Shown piece by piece: positions 33,556-42,328 of a DNA stretch of 64,000 bases (its first letter is position 1; each line of letters starts with the position of its first letter). The notes beneath the pieces are model-generated. The model saw nothing but the letters and a program-made list of their open reading frames with translations, had not been told where the DNA came from and searched no databases. The DNA comes from Archangium violaceum. GTDB lineage: Bacteria > Myxococcota > Myxococcia > Myxococcales > Myxococcaceae. A program made the position numbers and the translations under genes. Location: the NCBI RefSeq assembly GCF_016887565.1, contig NZ_CP069396.1, positions 6,678,001 through 6,742,000 on the forward strand, in the 5' to 3' direction.

Positions 33556-34011
33556 TTACGTCTTGCCCACGAGCGACTTCATGGTCTCACGGTTCTCGCG
33601 GACCTTTCCGCTGAAGTGGGTGATGATCCCCATCAGCAGCTTCATGCAGGCCTGCGGCTTCTGCGCGGTCAGCCTCTGGAAGTCCGCGTGGCGGATCTCC
33701 ACGGCCGTCACGTCGGTCACCGCCGTGGCCGTGCACAGGCGCTCGCCCTTCTGGATGAGGGCCAGCTCGCCCAGGGGCTCACCTGCTCCCACATCCCCGA
33801 GCGTGACCTCCTCGCCCCCGGTGTTGCGCGCGCTCAGCCGCACCGTTCCGTCTCCGAGGATGAAGAGCGACTCGCCAGGACGGTTCTCCAGGAACAGCGC
33901 CGACCCCTTCGGAAAGGCGCGCGGCACCCCGATGGCGGCGAAGATCTGGATGCCGACATCGGTGAAATCCTTGAAGAGCGGGCAAGCCTTGAGTACGGCT
34001 GCGACCTCCAT
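33556..34011 (-). CDS. Cyclic-nucleotide-binding (CNB) domain protein
   Basis: The 151-residue protein is a single CNB domain with a helical C-terminus. The beta-roll reads FPKGSALFLENRPGESLFIL. The phosphate-binding cassette region is GEPLGELALIQKGERLCTATAV: the Gly-Glu-Leu-Ala part is present, but the usual Arg after AL is replaced by IQKGER, so nucleotide binding is uncertain. There is no DNA-binding helix-turn-helix, unlike CRP. Proteins of this form may serve as signalling adaptors in myxobacteria. Start ATG with AGGA upstream; a GTG six codons earlier is less likely. Confidence 0.85.
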   Translation of the reverse strand: MEVAAVLKACPLFKDFTDVGIQIFAAIGVPRAFPKGSALFLENRPGESLFILGDGTVRLSARNTGGEEVTLGDVGAGEPLGELALIQKGERLCTATAVTDVTAVEIRHADFQRLTAQKPQACMKLLMGIITHFSGKVRENRETMKSLVGKT

Positions 34012-34049
34012 GGGGTGTGGTCCTAACACGCACGCCCCCGGCCGTCACG

Positions 34050-34565
34050 TTAACGGCTGGCGCGGTGGTCCGCCGCCGTCCGCACGTAGTGCTTCGCGGA
34101 TTCGAGCAGGAAGGCCCGCTCCTCGTCCGTGACCCCCCGCTTCACCTTGCCCGGTGAGCCCACCACCAGCGAGCCCGGCGGAATCTTCGTCCCCGGCGTG
34201 AGCAGCGTTCCGGCTCCGATGATGCTGTCGTCGCCAATCTCCACATCGTCCATGACGATGGCTCCCATGCCCACCAGGACACGGTTGCCTACCTTGCACC
34301 CGTGCAACACCACGTGGTGCCCCACCGTCACGTCGTCCCCGATGGTCGTCGTGAAGCGGCTGCTCGTCACGTGCACCATCGTCAGATCCTGGATGTTCGT
34401 TCTCTGGCCGATGCGGATGGCGTTCACGTCCCCCCGCAGCACCGAGTTGAACCACACCGAGGAGTCCTCCCCTACCTCCACATCTCCGATGACCTGCGCC
34501 GAGTCCTCGATGAAGCAACTCGGGTGCACTCGCGGGGTTTGATCACGGAAACGGCGCAGGGCCAT
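34050..34565 (-). CDS. Gamma-carbonic anhydrase-like hexapeptide protein
   Basis: The 171-residue left-handed beta-helix has the gamma-class carbonic anhydrase pattern: SVWFNSVLRGD, then NIQDLTMVHV and VGHHVVLHGC, which supply the three zinc-binding His residues. A C-terminal helix follows (DEERAFLLESAKHYVRTA). It is closest in style to the YrdA/PaaY group, some members of which are thioesterases or metal-binding proteins of unknown substrate, so activity as a carbonic anhydrase is not certain. Confidence 0.85.
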   Translation of the reverse strand: MALRRFRDQTPRVHPSCFIEDSAQVIGDVEVGEDSSVWFNSVLRGDVNAIRIGQRTNIQDLTMVHVTSSRFTTTIGDDVTVGHHVVLHGCKVGNRVLVGMGAIVMDDVEIGDDSIIGAGTLLTPGTKIPPGSLVVGSPGKVKRGVTDEERAFLLESAKHYVRTAADHRASR

Positions 34566-34612
34566 GGGTTCTCCAGGGGAGAGGATGAACGGAGGGGGAG
34601 CTCGAGGGGCCT

Positions 34613-34660
34613 GATACCCTCACCCCGACCCTCTCCCGAAGGGAGAGGGAGGGTGGGTGG
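34613..34660. repeat. REP-like palindrome, copy 2
   Basis: It begins GATACCCTCACCCCGACCCT and continues with the CTCCCGAAGGGAG hairpin and AGGGTGGG. It is nearly identical to copy 1 and lies eight bases downstream of the miaB stop, where it may also cap the miaB transcript. Confidence 0.8.
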
Positions 34661-34667
34661 TGGGTGC

Positions 34668-36050
34668 TCAGGCGACGACGCAGGTGGGCTCGGGTTGCGG
34701 AGCCTCGGCGACCGGCATCACCGTCGGCGGGCTCAGCACCGCTATCTGCTTGCCCGCGAGTTGGTTGGGCGTCGCGCTCTCCACCAGCACCTTCACGAAC
34801 GCCCCCGCCGGTGCGTCACCGTCGAAGTTCACCGTCCGGTTCTCCGCCGTACGGCCGAAACGCTTGAGCGGGTTGTAGCGCGAGGGGCCCTCCACCAACA
34901 CCTCCACCTCCTGCCCCACCAGCGCCGCGGTGATCTCCCCGCTGATGCGCCGCTGGAGTTTCTGCAGCCGCTCCAGCCGCTCGATCTTCACCTCGTGCGG
35001 CACCGGACCCCACTCGTTCTCCCGCAGCGCCGCTCCCGTCTTCGGCCGAGGGCTGTAGATGAACGAGAACTGGTTGTCGTAGCGGACCTTCTCCGTCAGC
35101 TCCATCGTGAGCGCGAAGTCCTCCTCCGTCTCACCCGGGAAGCCCACGATGATGTCCGTCGTCATCGCGATGCCCGGTCGCGCCGCGCGCAGCTTCTCCA
35201 GCCGCACCATGTACTCGGCCACCGTGTAGTCGCGCCGCATCCGCTTGAGCACCGGGTTCGACCCGCTCTGCACCGGCAGGTGGAAGTGCGGGCAGATCTT
35301 CGGCTGCACCCGGAACGCCTCGATCAGCTCGTCCGACAGGTCGTGCGGGTGGCTCGTCGTGAAGCGCACGCGCTCGATCCCCGGCACCTCCGCGGTCCGC
35401 AGCAGCAACTGCGCGAAGCTCACGCCTCCCTGGTACGAGTTCACGTTCTGCCCGATGAGCGTCACCTCGCGCACGCCCACCTTCGCCAGATCCGCCACCT
35501 CGGCCAGCACGTCCGGGAACGGCCGGCTCACCTCGCGGCCACGGGTGTGCGGCACCACGCAGAAGGAGCAGACGTTGTCGCAGCCCTTCATCACCGTGAC
35601 GAACTCGGTCACCTTGCCGCGGCTCGTCTCCGGGTCCGCCCGGGGGAACACGTACTCCTCCGAGTCCACCCAGGCCGTCTCCACCACGCGCTCGCGCTCG
35701 CCCTGCACCCGGCCGATGATCTCCGGCAGCTTGGCGATCGAGTCCGGGCCGAACACGAAGTCCAGGTAGGGCACCTTCTTGAGGAGCTTGTCCTTCTCCT
35801 GCTGCGCCACGCACCCGCCCACGCCCAGCAGCGTTCCACGGGCCAGCTTCACCGTGCGGTAGCGCCCGAGGGCCGAGAGCATCTTGTCCTCGGCCTTCTC
35901 GCGGATGGAGCAGGTGTTGAGGATGATGAGGTCCGCCTCCTCCGGAACCGGCGTCGGCCGGTATTCCAGCTTGCCGAGCACCTCGCTCATCCGGAGCGAG
36001 TCGTTGACGTTCATCTGGCAGCCGAAGGTGTGGATGAAGTAGCGCTTCAT
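34668..36050 (-). CDS. miaB: tRNA-2-methylthio-N6-dimethylallyladenosine synthase
   Basis: MiaB is a radical-SAM methylthiotransferase that modifies A37 of tRNAs reading UNN codons. The N-terminal UPF0004 domain (HTFGCQMNVNDS, ILNTCSIREKAEDK and GVGGCVAQ) holds three Cys for the auxiliary cluster. The radical-SAM cluster is GCDNVCSFCVVPHTRG. A TRAM domain occupies about residues 370-435. The 460-residue length is slightly long because of a Pro/Val-rich tail ending in CVVA. Start ATG, MKRYFIHTFGC. Confidence 0.95.
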   Translation of the reverse strand: MKRYFIHTFGCQMNVNDSLRMSEVLGKLEYRPTPVPEEADLIILNTCSIREKAEDKMLSALGRYRTVKLARGTLLGVGGCVAQQEKDKLLKKVPYLDFVFGPDSIAKLPEIIGRVQGERERVVETAWVDSEEYVFPRADPETSRGKVTEFVTVMKGCDNVCSFCVVPHTRGREVSRPFPDVLAEVADLAKVGVREVTLIGQNVNSYQGGVSFAQLLLRTAEVPGIERVRFTTSHPHDLSDELIEAFRVQPKICPHFHLPVQSGSNPVLKRMRRDYTVAEYMVRLEKLRAARPGIAMTTDIIVGFPGETEEDFALTMELTEKVRYDNQFSFIYSPRPKTGAALRENEWGPVPHEVKIERLERLQKLQRRISGEITAALVGQEVEVLVEGPSRYNPLKRFGRTAENRTVNFDGDAPAGAFVKVLVESATPNQLAGKQIAVLSPPTVMPVAEAPQPEPTCVVA

Positions 36051-36133
36051 GGGTCTTTCCGTACGGAGAACGGGCTCTTATGCGATGGGGCCCGGCGGAT
36101 TGCAACAACCCCGCGGGCGGCCAGGCGGGCGCC

Positions 36134-36649
36134 TCACGCCCGGCTGAGGACCTTCTGCATCCGGGCGTGGAGGTCGACCAGCCGCTCCTCGTGCTGGTTC
36201 AGCAGGTCGATCGTCCCCTGCCCATAACGCCGGGCCAGGGGCTCCAGGTCCTCGACGCGGCGCAGCTCGTCGCGGATCCTCCCGGCCTTGTCGGTCGAGG
36301 TGGCATCGGGCTGCTGCTCCAGCTCCGCCAACCGGGTCCGCAGCCTCCGCGCCGTCCAGCGCTGGCCGCTGTAGGCGCGCAGCATGGCGGTGCCCAGCTC
36401 CACCACCTTCGTCTCCTTCAGGCCGGACGCCTGCATCCCGAGCTGGTGCGCCGTGACGATCGCGTCCTTCCCCGCCGAGGGCTGCTCGACATGGGCGAGG
36501 AAGGCCTCCTGGTAGCGGACGAGCGATTGGAGCTCGGCCTCGGTGAGGGGGTGGGCGGCCAGCCGCAGCGTCCTGGAGTCGGCGGCTTCCATGCCGGCGG
36601 ACTGCGACTGCGAGGCCTCGAGGTCGTCGAAGAAGGAAGAAGGGGGCAT
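36134..36649 (-). CDS. Helical protein of unknown function downstream of VWA gene
   Basis: The 171-residue protein is helical and charged (TEAELQSLVRYQEAFLAHVE, RRLRTRLAELEQ, RIRDELRRVEDLEPLARRYG and a terminal coiled coil), with no Cys or membrane helix. The start is set at MPPSSF, 11 bases after the stop of the VWA gene, so the two are one transcription unit. The longer upstream reading lies inside the VWA gene in another frame. I recognise no family. Confidence 0.65.
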   Translation of the reverse strand: MPPSSFFDDLEASQSQSAGMEAADSRTLRLAAHPLTEAELQSLVRYQEAFLAHVEQPSAGKDAIVTAHQLGMQASGLKETKVVELGTAMLRAYSGQRWTARRLRTRLAELEQQPDATSTDKAGRIRDELRRVEDLEPLARRYGQGTIDLLNQHEERLVDLHARMQKVLSRA

Positions 36650-36660
36650 GGTTCGGTCTC

Positions 36661-38058
36661 TCAGGCGGGCACGAGCTGCTCCGCGATGCGGGACAGATCG
36701 GCCACGGAGTTCACCACCACCGTCTGGTGGCACTCCTTCGAATAGGTGAGCATCTCGCTGTCCCCGAAGCCCCAGTTGGGGCGATCCTCGGGGCAGATCC
36801 ACAGCAGCCGCTTGCACTTCTGCTTCAGGTCCTTGAGTGCCCAGGCATTGTTCGGATTGTAGTTGTTGCGACCGTCCCCGATGATCATCACCGTGGTCCG
36901 GCGCGTGATGCTGCCGAGCTGGTCCCTCGTGAAGGTGGCCAGCGCGCGGCCGTAGTTGGAGTTGGCCGTGAGCGACACGGCCTGCCCCATGGTGGCCAGG
37001 TCGATGGCCCGGTCCACGTCCTGCTCCTTGAAGTACTGCGTCACGTCGCCCACGTCCGACACGAAGACGAACGAGCGCACCCGCACGAAGAGTGACTGCA
37101 GCGTGTAGGTGAAGAGCAGCATCATCCTCGACGCGTTGCGCACCGAGTCCGACACGTCACAGAGGACGACGACCTCGGGGCGCTCGGGGCGGCGGGCGCG
37201 GAACACGGGCACCATGGGCACCCCACCCCACGGCAGGTTGCGGCGCAGCGTGCGGCGCACGTTCAGCGTCCCCCGCCGCTTCGAGCGCTGCTTGCGGATC
37301 AGCCGGGCCTTCAGCTTCTCCGCCAGCGTCTTCACCGCCGACTCCATCTGGTTCACCTCGGCCTGGCTGAGCTGGTGCAGCGGCTTGTCCACCACCCCGC
37401 CCGTGGGCTTGCGGATGCGCGCCTCGGCCTGGCGCTTCACCTCGCGCCGCGCCGCCTCCTCCACCTTGCGCAGCTGCTCGGCCACGTGCCGCGAGACGAT
37501 CTCCACGCCCTCCGCCGGCAGGCCCCGCTTGCGCAGCTCCTCCTCGAGCGCCTTGAGCTCCGAGCGCGCCCGATCGATTCCCGCCGCCACCATCAGCCGC
37601 CGCGAGAAGAAGCCCGTCTGCATCGAGCTGCGCATCTGCGACAGATCCAATTGCAGCGTGGCCGAGCGGAAGATCTGCGCCAGCCGTGCCCGATCCCCCA
37701 TGAGCGCCGCCTGCGCCAGCGGGGACAGCTCGGGGAACAGGTCGTTCATCTGGAACAGCAGCATCGTGAGGTTGTCGCCCTCGATGAGGCCCTGCTCCTG
37801 GATCTGCTGCGCGAGCGACTTGTCGAGCGCCTCGAACGTCCTGGCCGCCCCCGAGAAGTAGAAGTCGAAGGCGCGGTTGAAGACGTCCACGTCCTTCTCG
37901 CGCTTGACCATCGTGGTCCGCAGCACCGAGCGGAAGATGCCCTTGTCCTGGAGCCCCACCTCGGAGGCCGCCCGCGCCGCGTCCGCGACCTCGGACGTGC
38001 TCACCCGCACGCCGTTCTGGCGGAGGACCTCGGCGAACTCAACGATGCGTGCGTCCAT
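36661..38058 (-). CDS. VWA domain protein, CoxE-like
   Basis: The 465-residue protein has a helical N-terminal part (about 1-270) with a very basic stretch (RKQRSKRRGTLNVRRTLRRN), then a von Willebrand A domain. The metal-ion-dependent site is DVSDSVR near residue 300, with the Thr/Asp loops following (GDGRNNYNPNN). CoxE-like VWA proteins usually act with a MoxR AAA+ ATPase in maturation of metalloenzymes. No MoxR gene is in the window, so the partner must be elsewhere. Start ATG MDARIVEF; a small helical protein gene follows. Confidence 0.85.
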   Translation of the reverse strand: MDARIVEFAEVLRQNGVRVSTSEVADAARAASEVGLQDKGIFRSVLRTTMVKREKDVDVFNRAFDFYFSGAARTFEALDKSLAQQIQEQGLIEGDNLTMLLFQMNDLFPELSPLAQAALMGDRARLAQIFRSATLQLDLSQMRSSMQTGFFSRRLMVAAGIDRARSELKALEEELRKRGLPAEGVEIVSRHVAEQLRKVEEAARREVKRQAEARIRKPTGGVVDKPLHQLSQAEVNQMESAVKTLAEKLKARLIRKQRSKRRGTLNVRRTLRRNLPWGGVPMVPVFRARRPERPEVVVLCDVSDSVRNASRMMLLFTYTLQSLFVRVRSFVFVSDVGDVTQYFKEQDVDRAIDLATMGQAVSLTANSNYGRALATFTRDQLGSITRRTTVMIIGDGRNNYNPNNAWALKDLKQKCKRLLWICPEDRPNWGFGDSEMLTYSKECHQTVVVNSVADLSRIAEQLVPA

Positions 38059-38174
38059 GTGGTTTCCGGCCCCTCATTATCCATGCTCCCAACCCGTGGC
38101 CACACAATCCTTCTCCCTACGGGAGCCCGGGCGTCCTGTATACCCAGGTCCGAGGAACACCCGAAGGAGACACC

Positions 38175-38900
38175 ATGCCAACAGCAGTCGTCACCGGGGC
38201 GGGCATCCGGCTCGGGAAGGCCATCTCCCTGGCGCTGGCCGAGGCGGGTTACGACCTGGCCCTGCATGTCCACCAGTCGACCGAGGGAGCGGACGAGGTC
38301 GCCCGGAAGGCCCGCGCCCTGGGTCGCACCGCCACGGTGTACCGCGCCGACCTGGGCTCGCCACGAGGGTTGGAGTCGCTGGCCTCGACCCTGCGCGAGG
38401 CCCACCCGGCCATCGACGTCCTCGTGAACAACGCCGGCATCTTCGAGCGGCTGGCCTTCGAGGACATCACCCGGGAGCGCTACCACCGGATGATGGGGAT
38501 CAACCTGGAGGCGCCCTTCTTCCTCACCCAGGCCCTGCTCCCGGCGCTGCGAGCGGCCCCTGGCTCCCTGGTCGTGAACCTCACCGACATCGCCGCGGAG
38601 CGCGCCGAGAGCCACTATGCCCACTACACCGCCAGCAAGGCGGGGCTGATCATGCTCACCCGGGCGCTGGCCGTGGAGCTCGCACCCCAGGTGCGGGTCA
38701 ATGCCGTCTCGCCAGGGACGGTGATCTTCCCGGAACACTTCGACGAGGCCGCCCGCCAGGCCCACCTCGCCCGAGTCCCCTTTGGACGAGAGGGCACTCC
38801 CGAGGACGTGGCCCGGGTGGTGGTCTTCCTGGCGCGCGAGGCGCCCTATATCTCCGGACAGGTGATCGCCGTGGATGGAGCCCGGAGCGCCCAGCTATGA
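38175..38900 (+). CDS. SDR oxidoreductase, pteridine-reductase-like (FolM type)
   Basis: The 241-residue short-chain dehydrogenase has VVTGAGIRLGKAISLAL (Rossmann Gly motif with Arg after the Gly, as in NADPH users), VNNAGIF, and catalytic Tyr and Lys in YTASKAG. NLTDIAAERAESHYAHY in place of the usual Ser-rich strand, with Asp next to the active site, resembles pteridine reductases PTR1/FolM, which make tetrahydromonapterin or tetrahydrofolate. The next gene is FolB, which supports a pterin substrate. GAAGGAG lies five bases before the ATG. It overlaps folB by four bases. Confidence 0.8.
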   Translation: MPTAVVTGAGIRLGKAISLALAEAGYDLALHVHQSTEGADEVARKARALGRTATVYRADLGSPRGLESLASTLREAHPAIDVLVNNAGIFERLAFEDITRERYHRMMGINLEAPFFLTQALLPALRAAPGSLVVNLTDIAAERAESHYAHYTASKAGLIMLTRALAVELAPQVRVNAVSPGTVIFPEHFDEAARQAHLARVPFGREGTPEDVARVVVFLAREAPYISGQVIAVDGARSAQL

Positions 38901-39733
38901 ACCGCCCTCTCACCGACGACCTCTCGGCCACCCCGCGAGACGCCCGGGGCCGCCCGCTGGATGTCATCGAGCTGCGCCAGCTGCCCGTCCAGTGCATCGT
39001 CGGGGTGTACCCCGCCGAGCGCGGCACGCCGCAACCGCTGGAGCTCGACGTGGCCCTCTACCTGGACACCCGGAAGTCCGCCACGGAGGGAAGCCTCCGC
39101 GACACGGTGGACTACGCGCGGCTGTCCGGGGAGCTGCGCTTCCTCCTGGAGACGGCTGACTTCCGCATGCTGGAGACGGCCGCCGAGGCCCTCTGCCGCT
39201 ACATCCTGGCTCCTCCCACCGAGGACATGGCGCGAGCCCAGATACGGGCCGTCACCCTGCGGCTGTCCAAGCCGGAGGCCCTGGGCCGCTCCGGGCTCGC
39301 CTCGCTGCGGGTGCACCGTACCGCGGAGGAGTACCAGTACGAGGCGGAGGAGAAGCCCTTCGGCCGGGTGGACATCGTCTTCCAGGACGAGCACGTGGGC
39401 ATCTACCGGCTGCGCGTCGCCCCGGGCCGCACCATCCCCACGCACGAGCACCGGGTGATGAGCGAGGCGGAGCTGGTGCTGGGCCATGGGCTGCTGCTGC
39501 AAGGCAAGCCGGTGCTGGCGGGAACGGGCTTCCGGTGGCCGAAACACTTCCCGCACCGCTACGACAACCCGAGGGCGCTCGAGCAGACGGTGCTGTGCGT
39601 GGACCGCCCGGCCTTCATTCCCCACGACGAGGTGGAGGTGCCGGAACCCACGAGCGGGCTGGCGCCGATCGAGGGCCGCGCCTACTACCCGGCGGCGGCG
39701 AGCGCCCCCGAGGCGGAGGGCGAGCGATGGTGA
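38897..39733 (+). CDS. folB: Dihydroneopterin aldolase fused to a cupin-like domain
   Basis: FolB converts dihydroneopterin to 6-hydroxymethyl-dihydropterin in folate synthesis and is normally about 120 residues. Here residues about 20-140 are FolB-like (LPVQCIVGVYPAER, TVDYARLSGELRFLLE and LETAAEALCRYIL, then VTLRLSKPEAL). Residues about 150-260 form a second, beta-rich domain with THEH, GHGLLLQGKP and FPHRYDNP spaced like a cupin metal site. The join is in frame without a break. The ATG overlaps the stop of the pteridine-reductase-like gene, and the next SDR gene overlaps its end by seven bases. Confidence 0.75.
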   Translation: MNRPLTDDLSATPRDARGRPLDVIELRQLPVQCIVGVYPAERGTPQPLELDVALYLDTRKSATEGSLRDTVDYARLSGELRFLLETADFRMLETAAEALCRYILAPPTEDMARAQIRAVTLRLSKPEALGRSGLASLRVHRTAEEYQYEAEEKPFGRVDIVFQDEHVGIYRLRVAPGRTIPTHEHRVMSEAELVLGHGLLLQGKPVLAGTGFRWPKHFPHRYDNPRALEQTVLCVDRPAFIPHDEVEVPEPTSGLAPIEGRAYYPAAASAPEAEGERW

Positions 39734-40515
39734 GCACTCCCCCGGTGGGCACCCGGAAGGTGCTGGTGACGGGCGGGGGGAGCGGCATGGGCCTCGCCGT
39801 GGCCGAGGCGCTGCTGCGCGCGGGAGGCCGGGTGGCGGTGACGGGGCGCAGGGCGGATCGTCTGGAGGCGGTGGTGCGCGCCTGGCCCGGTCAGGCGGTG
39901 GCCCTGCCCTGCGATCTGTCCTCCCCTTCCGAGCGCGAGGGGCTGCTGTCGCGGGCACGAGCGGCGCTGGGCGGGCTGGACGGACTGGTCCACTCGGCGG
40001 GGGTGGTGGAGCACCAACTGGCGGGCCACATCTCCGAGGACGCGCTGCGGGCCCAGCTCGAGATCAACCTGGTGGCCCCGCTGCGCCTGGGCGAGGAAGC
40101 CCTGTCGGTCCTGGAGGACGGTGGGGGCATGGTGTTCATCTCCTCCACCCTGGCCCTGCGTCCGCTGCCCACCAGCGCCGTCTACAGCGCGGCCAAAGCG
40201 GGAATGCTGGCGGCCATGCGTTCACTCGCCTTGACCGGTGCCGCGCGGCGCATCCGGGCCAACGCCGTCTGTCCGGGAGTGGTGGATACGGAGATGGTCC
40301 GCGCTCCGCGACTGAGCCCTGGTGAGACGCCTCCCACGGGAGAGGAGCTCGAGCGGAGGGTTTCCGCCCAGTTGTCCACGCTGGGGGCGCTGCACCCGCT
40401 GGGACGGCTCGGGAAGGTCGAGGAGGTGGCCGAAGCGGTGGTGCACCTGCTGGGGGCCCCCTGGACCACGGGGAGCGAGCTGGTCATCGACGGCGGGCTG
40501 ATGCTCCGGGAGTGA
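39727..40515 (+). CDS. SDR family oxidoreductase
   Basis: The 262-residue classical SDR has VLVTGGGSGMGLAVAEAL as cofactor motif, VHSAGVVEH in the NAG position and a catalytic triad with Ser in FISSTLA and YSAAKAG for Tyr/Lys. The Arg residues after the second strand (TGRRADR) favour NADP(H). It is the last gene of a three-gene overlapping + operon with the FolM-like and FolB genes. Its substrate is unknown; a pterin or a folate-linked metabolite would fit the context. Confidence 0.85.
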   Translation: MVSTPPVGTRKVLVTGGGSGMGLAVAEALLRAGGRVAVTGRRADRLEAVVRAWPGQAVALPCDLSSPSEREGLLSRARAALGGLDGLVHSAGVVEHQLAGHISEDALRAQLEINLVAPLRLGEEALSVLEDGGGMVFISSTLALRPLPTSAVYSAAKAGMLAAMRSLALTGAARRIRANAVCPGVVDTEMVRAPRLSPGETPPTGEELERRVSAQLSTLGALHPLGRLGKVEEVAEAVVHLLGAPWTTGSELVIDGGLMLRE

Positions 40516-40518
40516 GCG

Positions 40519-40881
40519 TCAGCTGTCCTCGCCGCGGTAGATACAACCCGAGGTGCAGGTCTCCCGCACCATCACCTGACTCAGTTGAGGCAGACGAGGC
40601 CGCACACGCTGCCAGATCCACCGGGCCAGGTTCTCGCTGGTGGGGTTGGACAGCCCTTCGATCTCGTTGAGGTAGTAGTGATCGAGCTGAGCCTGGATGG
40701 GCTTGAAGGCCTCGGTGAGGTCGGCGAAGTCCATCACCCACCCCGAGTCGGAGCCCACGGGACCCTGGACATGGAGGGTCACGCGGTAGGAGTGGCCGTG
40801 CAACCGGGCGCACTTGTGCCCCGGGGGGACGTTGGGGAGGCGATGGGCCGCCTCGAAGGTGAACTCCTTGAAGATCTCCAA
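40519..40881 (-). CDS. queD: 6-pyruvoyl/6-carboxy-tetrahydropterin synthase (QueD family)
   Basis: The 120-residue enzyme of the T-fold family has FEAAHRL and RLHGHSY for the three zinc His residues, the catalytic Cys in [18 protein letters not shown], and a C-terminal CTSGCIY in place of the common E-T-x-x family ending. It may act in queuosine synthesis (QueD) or in tetrahydropterin synthesis; the convergent pterin-type operon four bases away makes both plausible. Translation starts at TTG, with AGGAG six bases upstream. Confidence 0.85.
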   Translation of the reverse strand: MEIFKEFTFEAAHRLPNVPPGHKCARLHGHSYRVTLHVQGPVGSDSGWVMDFADLTEAFKPIQAQLDHYYLNEIEGLSNPTSENLARWIWQRVRPRLPQLSQVMVRETCTSGCIYRGEDS

Positions 40882-40908
40882 AACAGACTCCTGTGTGCCG
40901 CCGGCGGC

Positions 40909-42237
40909 TTACGCGGGCAGCTCGAAAGACATCACGGACTCCACGTGGTGCGTCTGGGGGAACATGTCCACCACCTGGAGCGCCAGCGGCTTATAGCCAG
41001 CTTCCACCAGACCCGCCGCATCCCGCGCCAACGAGCCCGGATCGCACGCCACATACACCACCCGCCGCACCCCGAGCGTCTTCAGCCACCGGGCGAGCCC
41101 CGGCGCCCCGGTCCGCGGAGGATCCGCCAGCGCCAGATCGAACCGCTTGCCCTCGCGGATGAGTCCCTCGCACACCTTCCGGGCATCGCCCTGGACGAAG
41201 CGCACGTTGGTCACCCCACCCTCGCGGGCACTGCGCTGCGCCGAGTCCACCGACGCCGGGGAGGACTCCACGCCCAGCACCGAGGCGGCGCTCGCGGCGA
41301 TGGGGAACGTGAAGTTGCCATTGCCCGAGTAAAGCTCCAGCACCGAGTCCGTCTCGCGCGGGGCCAGCTCGTATAGGGCGGACGTCACCAGCCCCACGTT
41401 GGCCTCGGCATGGGCCTGGGAGAAGGCATCGGGACGCAGGTACAGCGGCACCTCCGGACGCAGCGGCGACAGCGAGCGCAGCACCGGCTTGCCGATGAAC
41501 CGCGGCGAGCCCTCCTTCGGCACCAGCACCGCGCCCTCCAGGCGCAGCTTGCGCACCGCCGTCTCGCACGCCTCCACGTGACGGGGCGTCACCTGGCCCT
41601 TGAGCATCACCGCGAAGGCCGCCTTGTCGCCCTCGGCGAGCAGGTGCAGCTCCTCCGCGTCCCGGGACACCGGCTTGAGCAGCGGCGCCAGCTTCCCGGG
41701 CAGCCCGGCGAGCGACTCCACCAGCGCGGGGCACTCGACCACCGGCACCCGGTCATGGCTGCGCCGTCCGAAGTAGACCAGCTCGTCCTTGAGGAAGTGC
41801 AGCACCGCGCGCCGCCGGTAGCCGAAGTCCCTCGGGGCGATCAGCAGGGGCCGCACCGCGAAGGCGTCCCGCTTCAGCCGGCCCAGGTGCTCCAGGGCGG
41901 AGAGGACGATCTCCTGCTTCGCGGCGCGCTGGGCGGACTCGGACAGCTCCAGCCAGTCGCACCCGCCACACCGGGCGCTCAGGGCGCAGGGGGAGAGCCT
42001 CCGGTCGGGGCTCGGGGCCACCACGTCACCCAGCAGGTGGCCGCGCACCACCTTGCCCTCCTGCTCCAGACGCACGCGGACCCGTTCGCCGGGGAAGGTG
42101 CCGGGCACGAAGACGGTGCGGCCCTGGTAGGAGCCCACTCCCTCGCCGAGCTGCCCGAGGCGCTCGATGGTCAATTCAATGGGGGTATCCGGAAGCATGG
42201 GGAAACAGGAGAGCTGGCGACCCGGTGCGAGCGCCAT
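40909..42237 (-). CDS. RlmD/TrmA-type RNA (uracil-5-)methyltransferase
   Basis: The 442-residue protein has a TRAM domain at about 20-75 (RLGQLGEGVGSYQGRTVFVP). An iron-sulfur Cys set follows (CALSARCGGCDWLEL), then the class I methyltransferase domain (LELYSGNGNFTFPIA, ADPPRTG) with catalytic Cys in YVACDPGSLARD. The family methylates C5 of uracil in rRNA (RlmC/RlmD) or tRNA (TrmA); the cluster Cys argue for the RlmC/RlmD side. ATG start with GGAGG upstream; ATG 13 codons later lacks a site. Confidence 0.88.
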   Translation of the reverse strand: MALAPGRQLSCFPMLPDTPIELTIERLGQLGEGVGSYQGRTVFVPGTFPGERVRVRLEQEGKVVRGHLLGDVVAPSPDRRLSPCALSARCGGCDWLELSESAQRAAKQEIVLSALEHLGRLKRDAFAVRPLLIAPRDFGYRRRAVLHFLKDELVYFGRRSHDRVPVVECPALVESLAGLPGKLAPLLKPVSRDAEELHLLAEGDKAAFAVMLKGQVTPRHVEACETAVRKLRLEGAVLVPKEGSPRFIGKPVLRSLSPLRPEVPLYLRPDAFSQAHAEANVGLVTSALYELAPRETDSVLELYSGNGNFTFPIAASAASVLGVESSPASVDSAQRSAREGGVTNVRFVQGDARKVCEGLIREGKRFDLALADPPRTGAPGLARWLKTLGVRRVVYVACDPGSLARDAAGLVEAGYKPLALQVVDMFPQTHHVESVMSFELPA

Positions 42238-42328
42238 CCTTATTCGACCTCCGCTCCGGCGCGGGTATTCCGCCGCGGTCCCGGGAGACGGAACCGCGGC
42301 GGGTACGACGAAGAGCCGGCGGAGCGGC

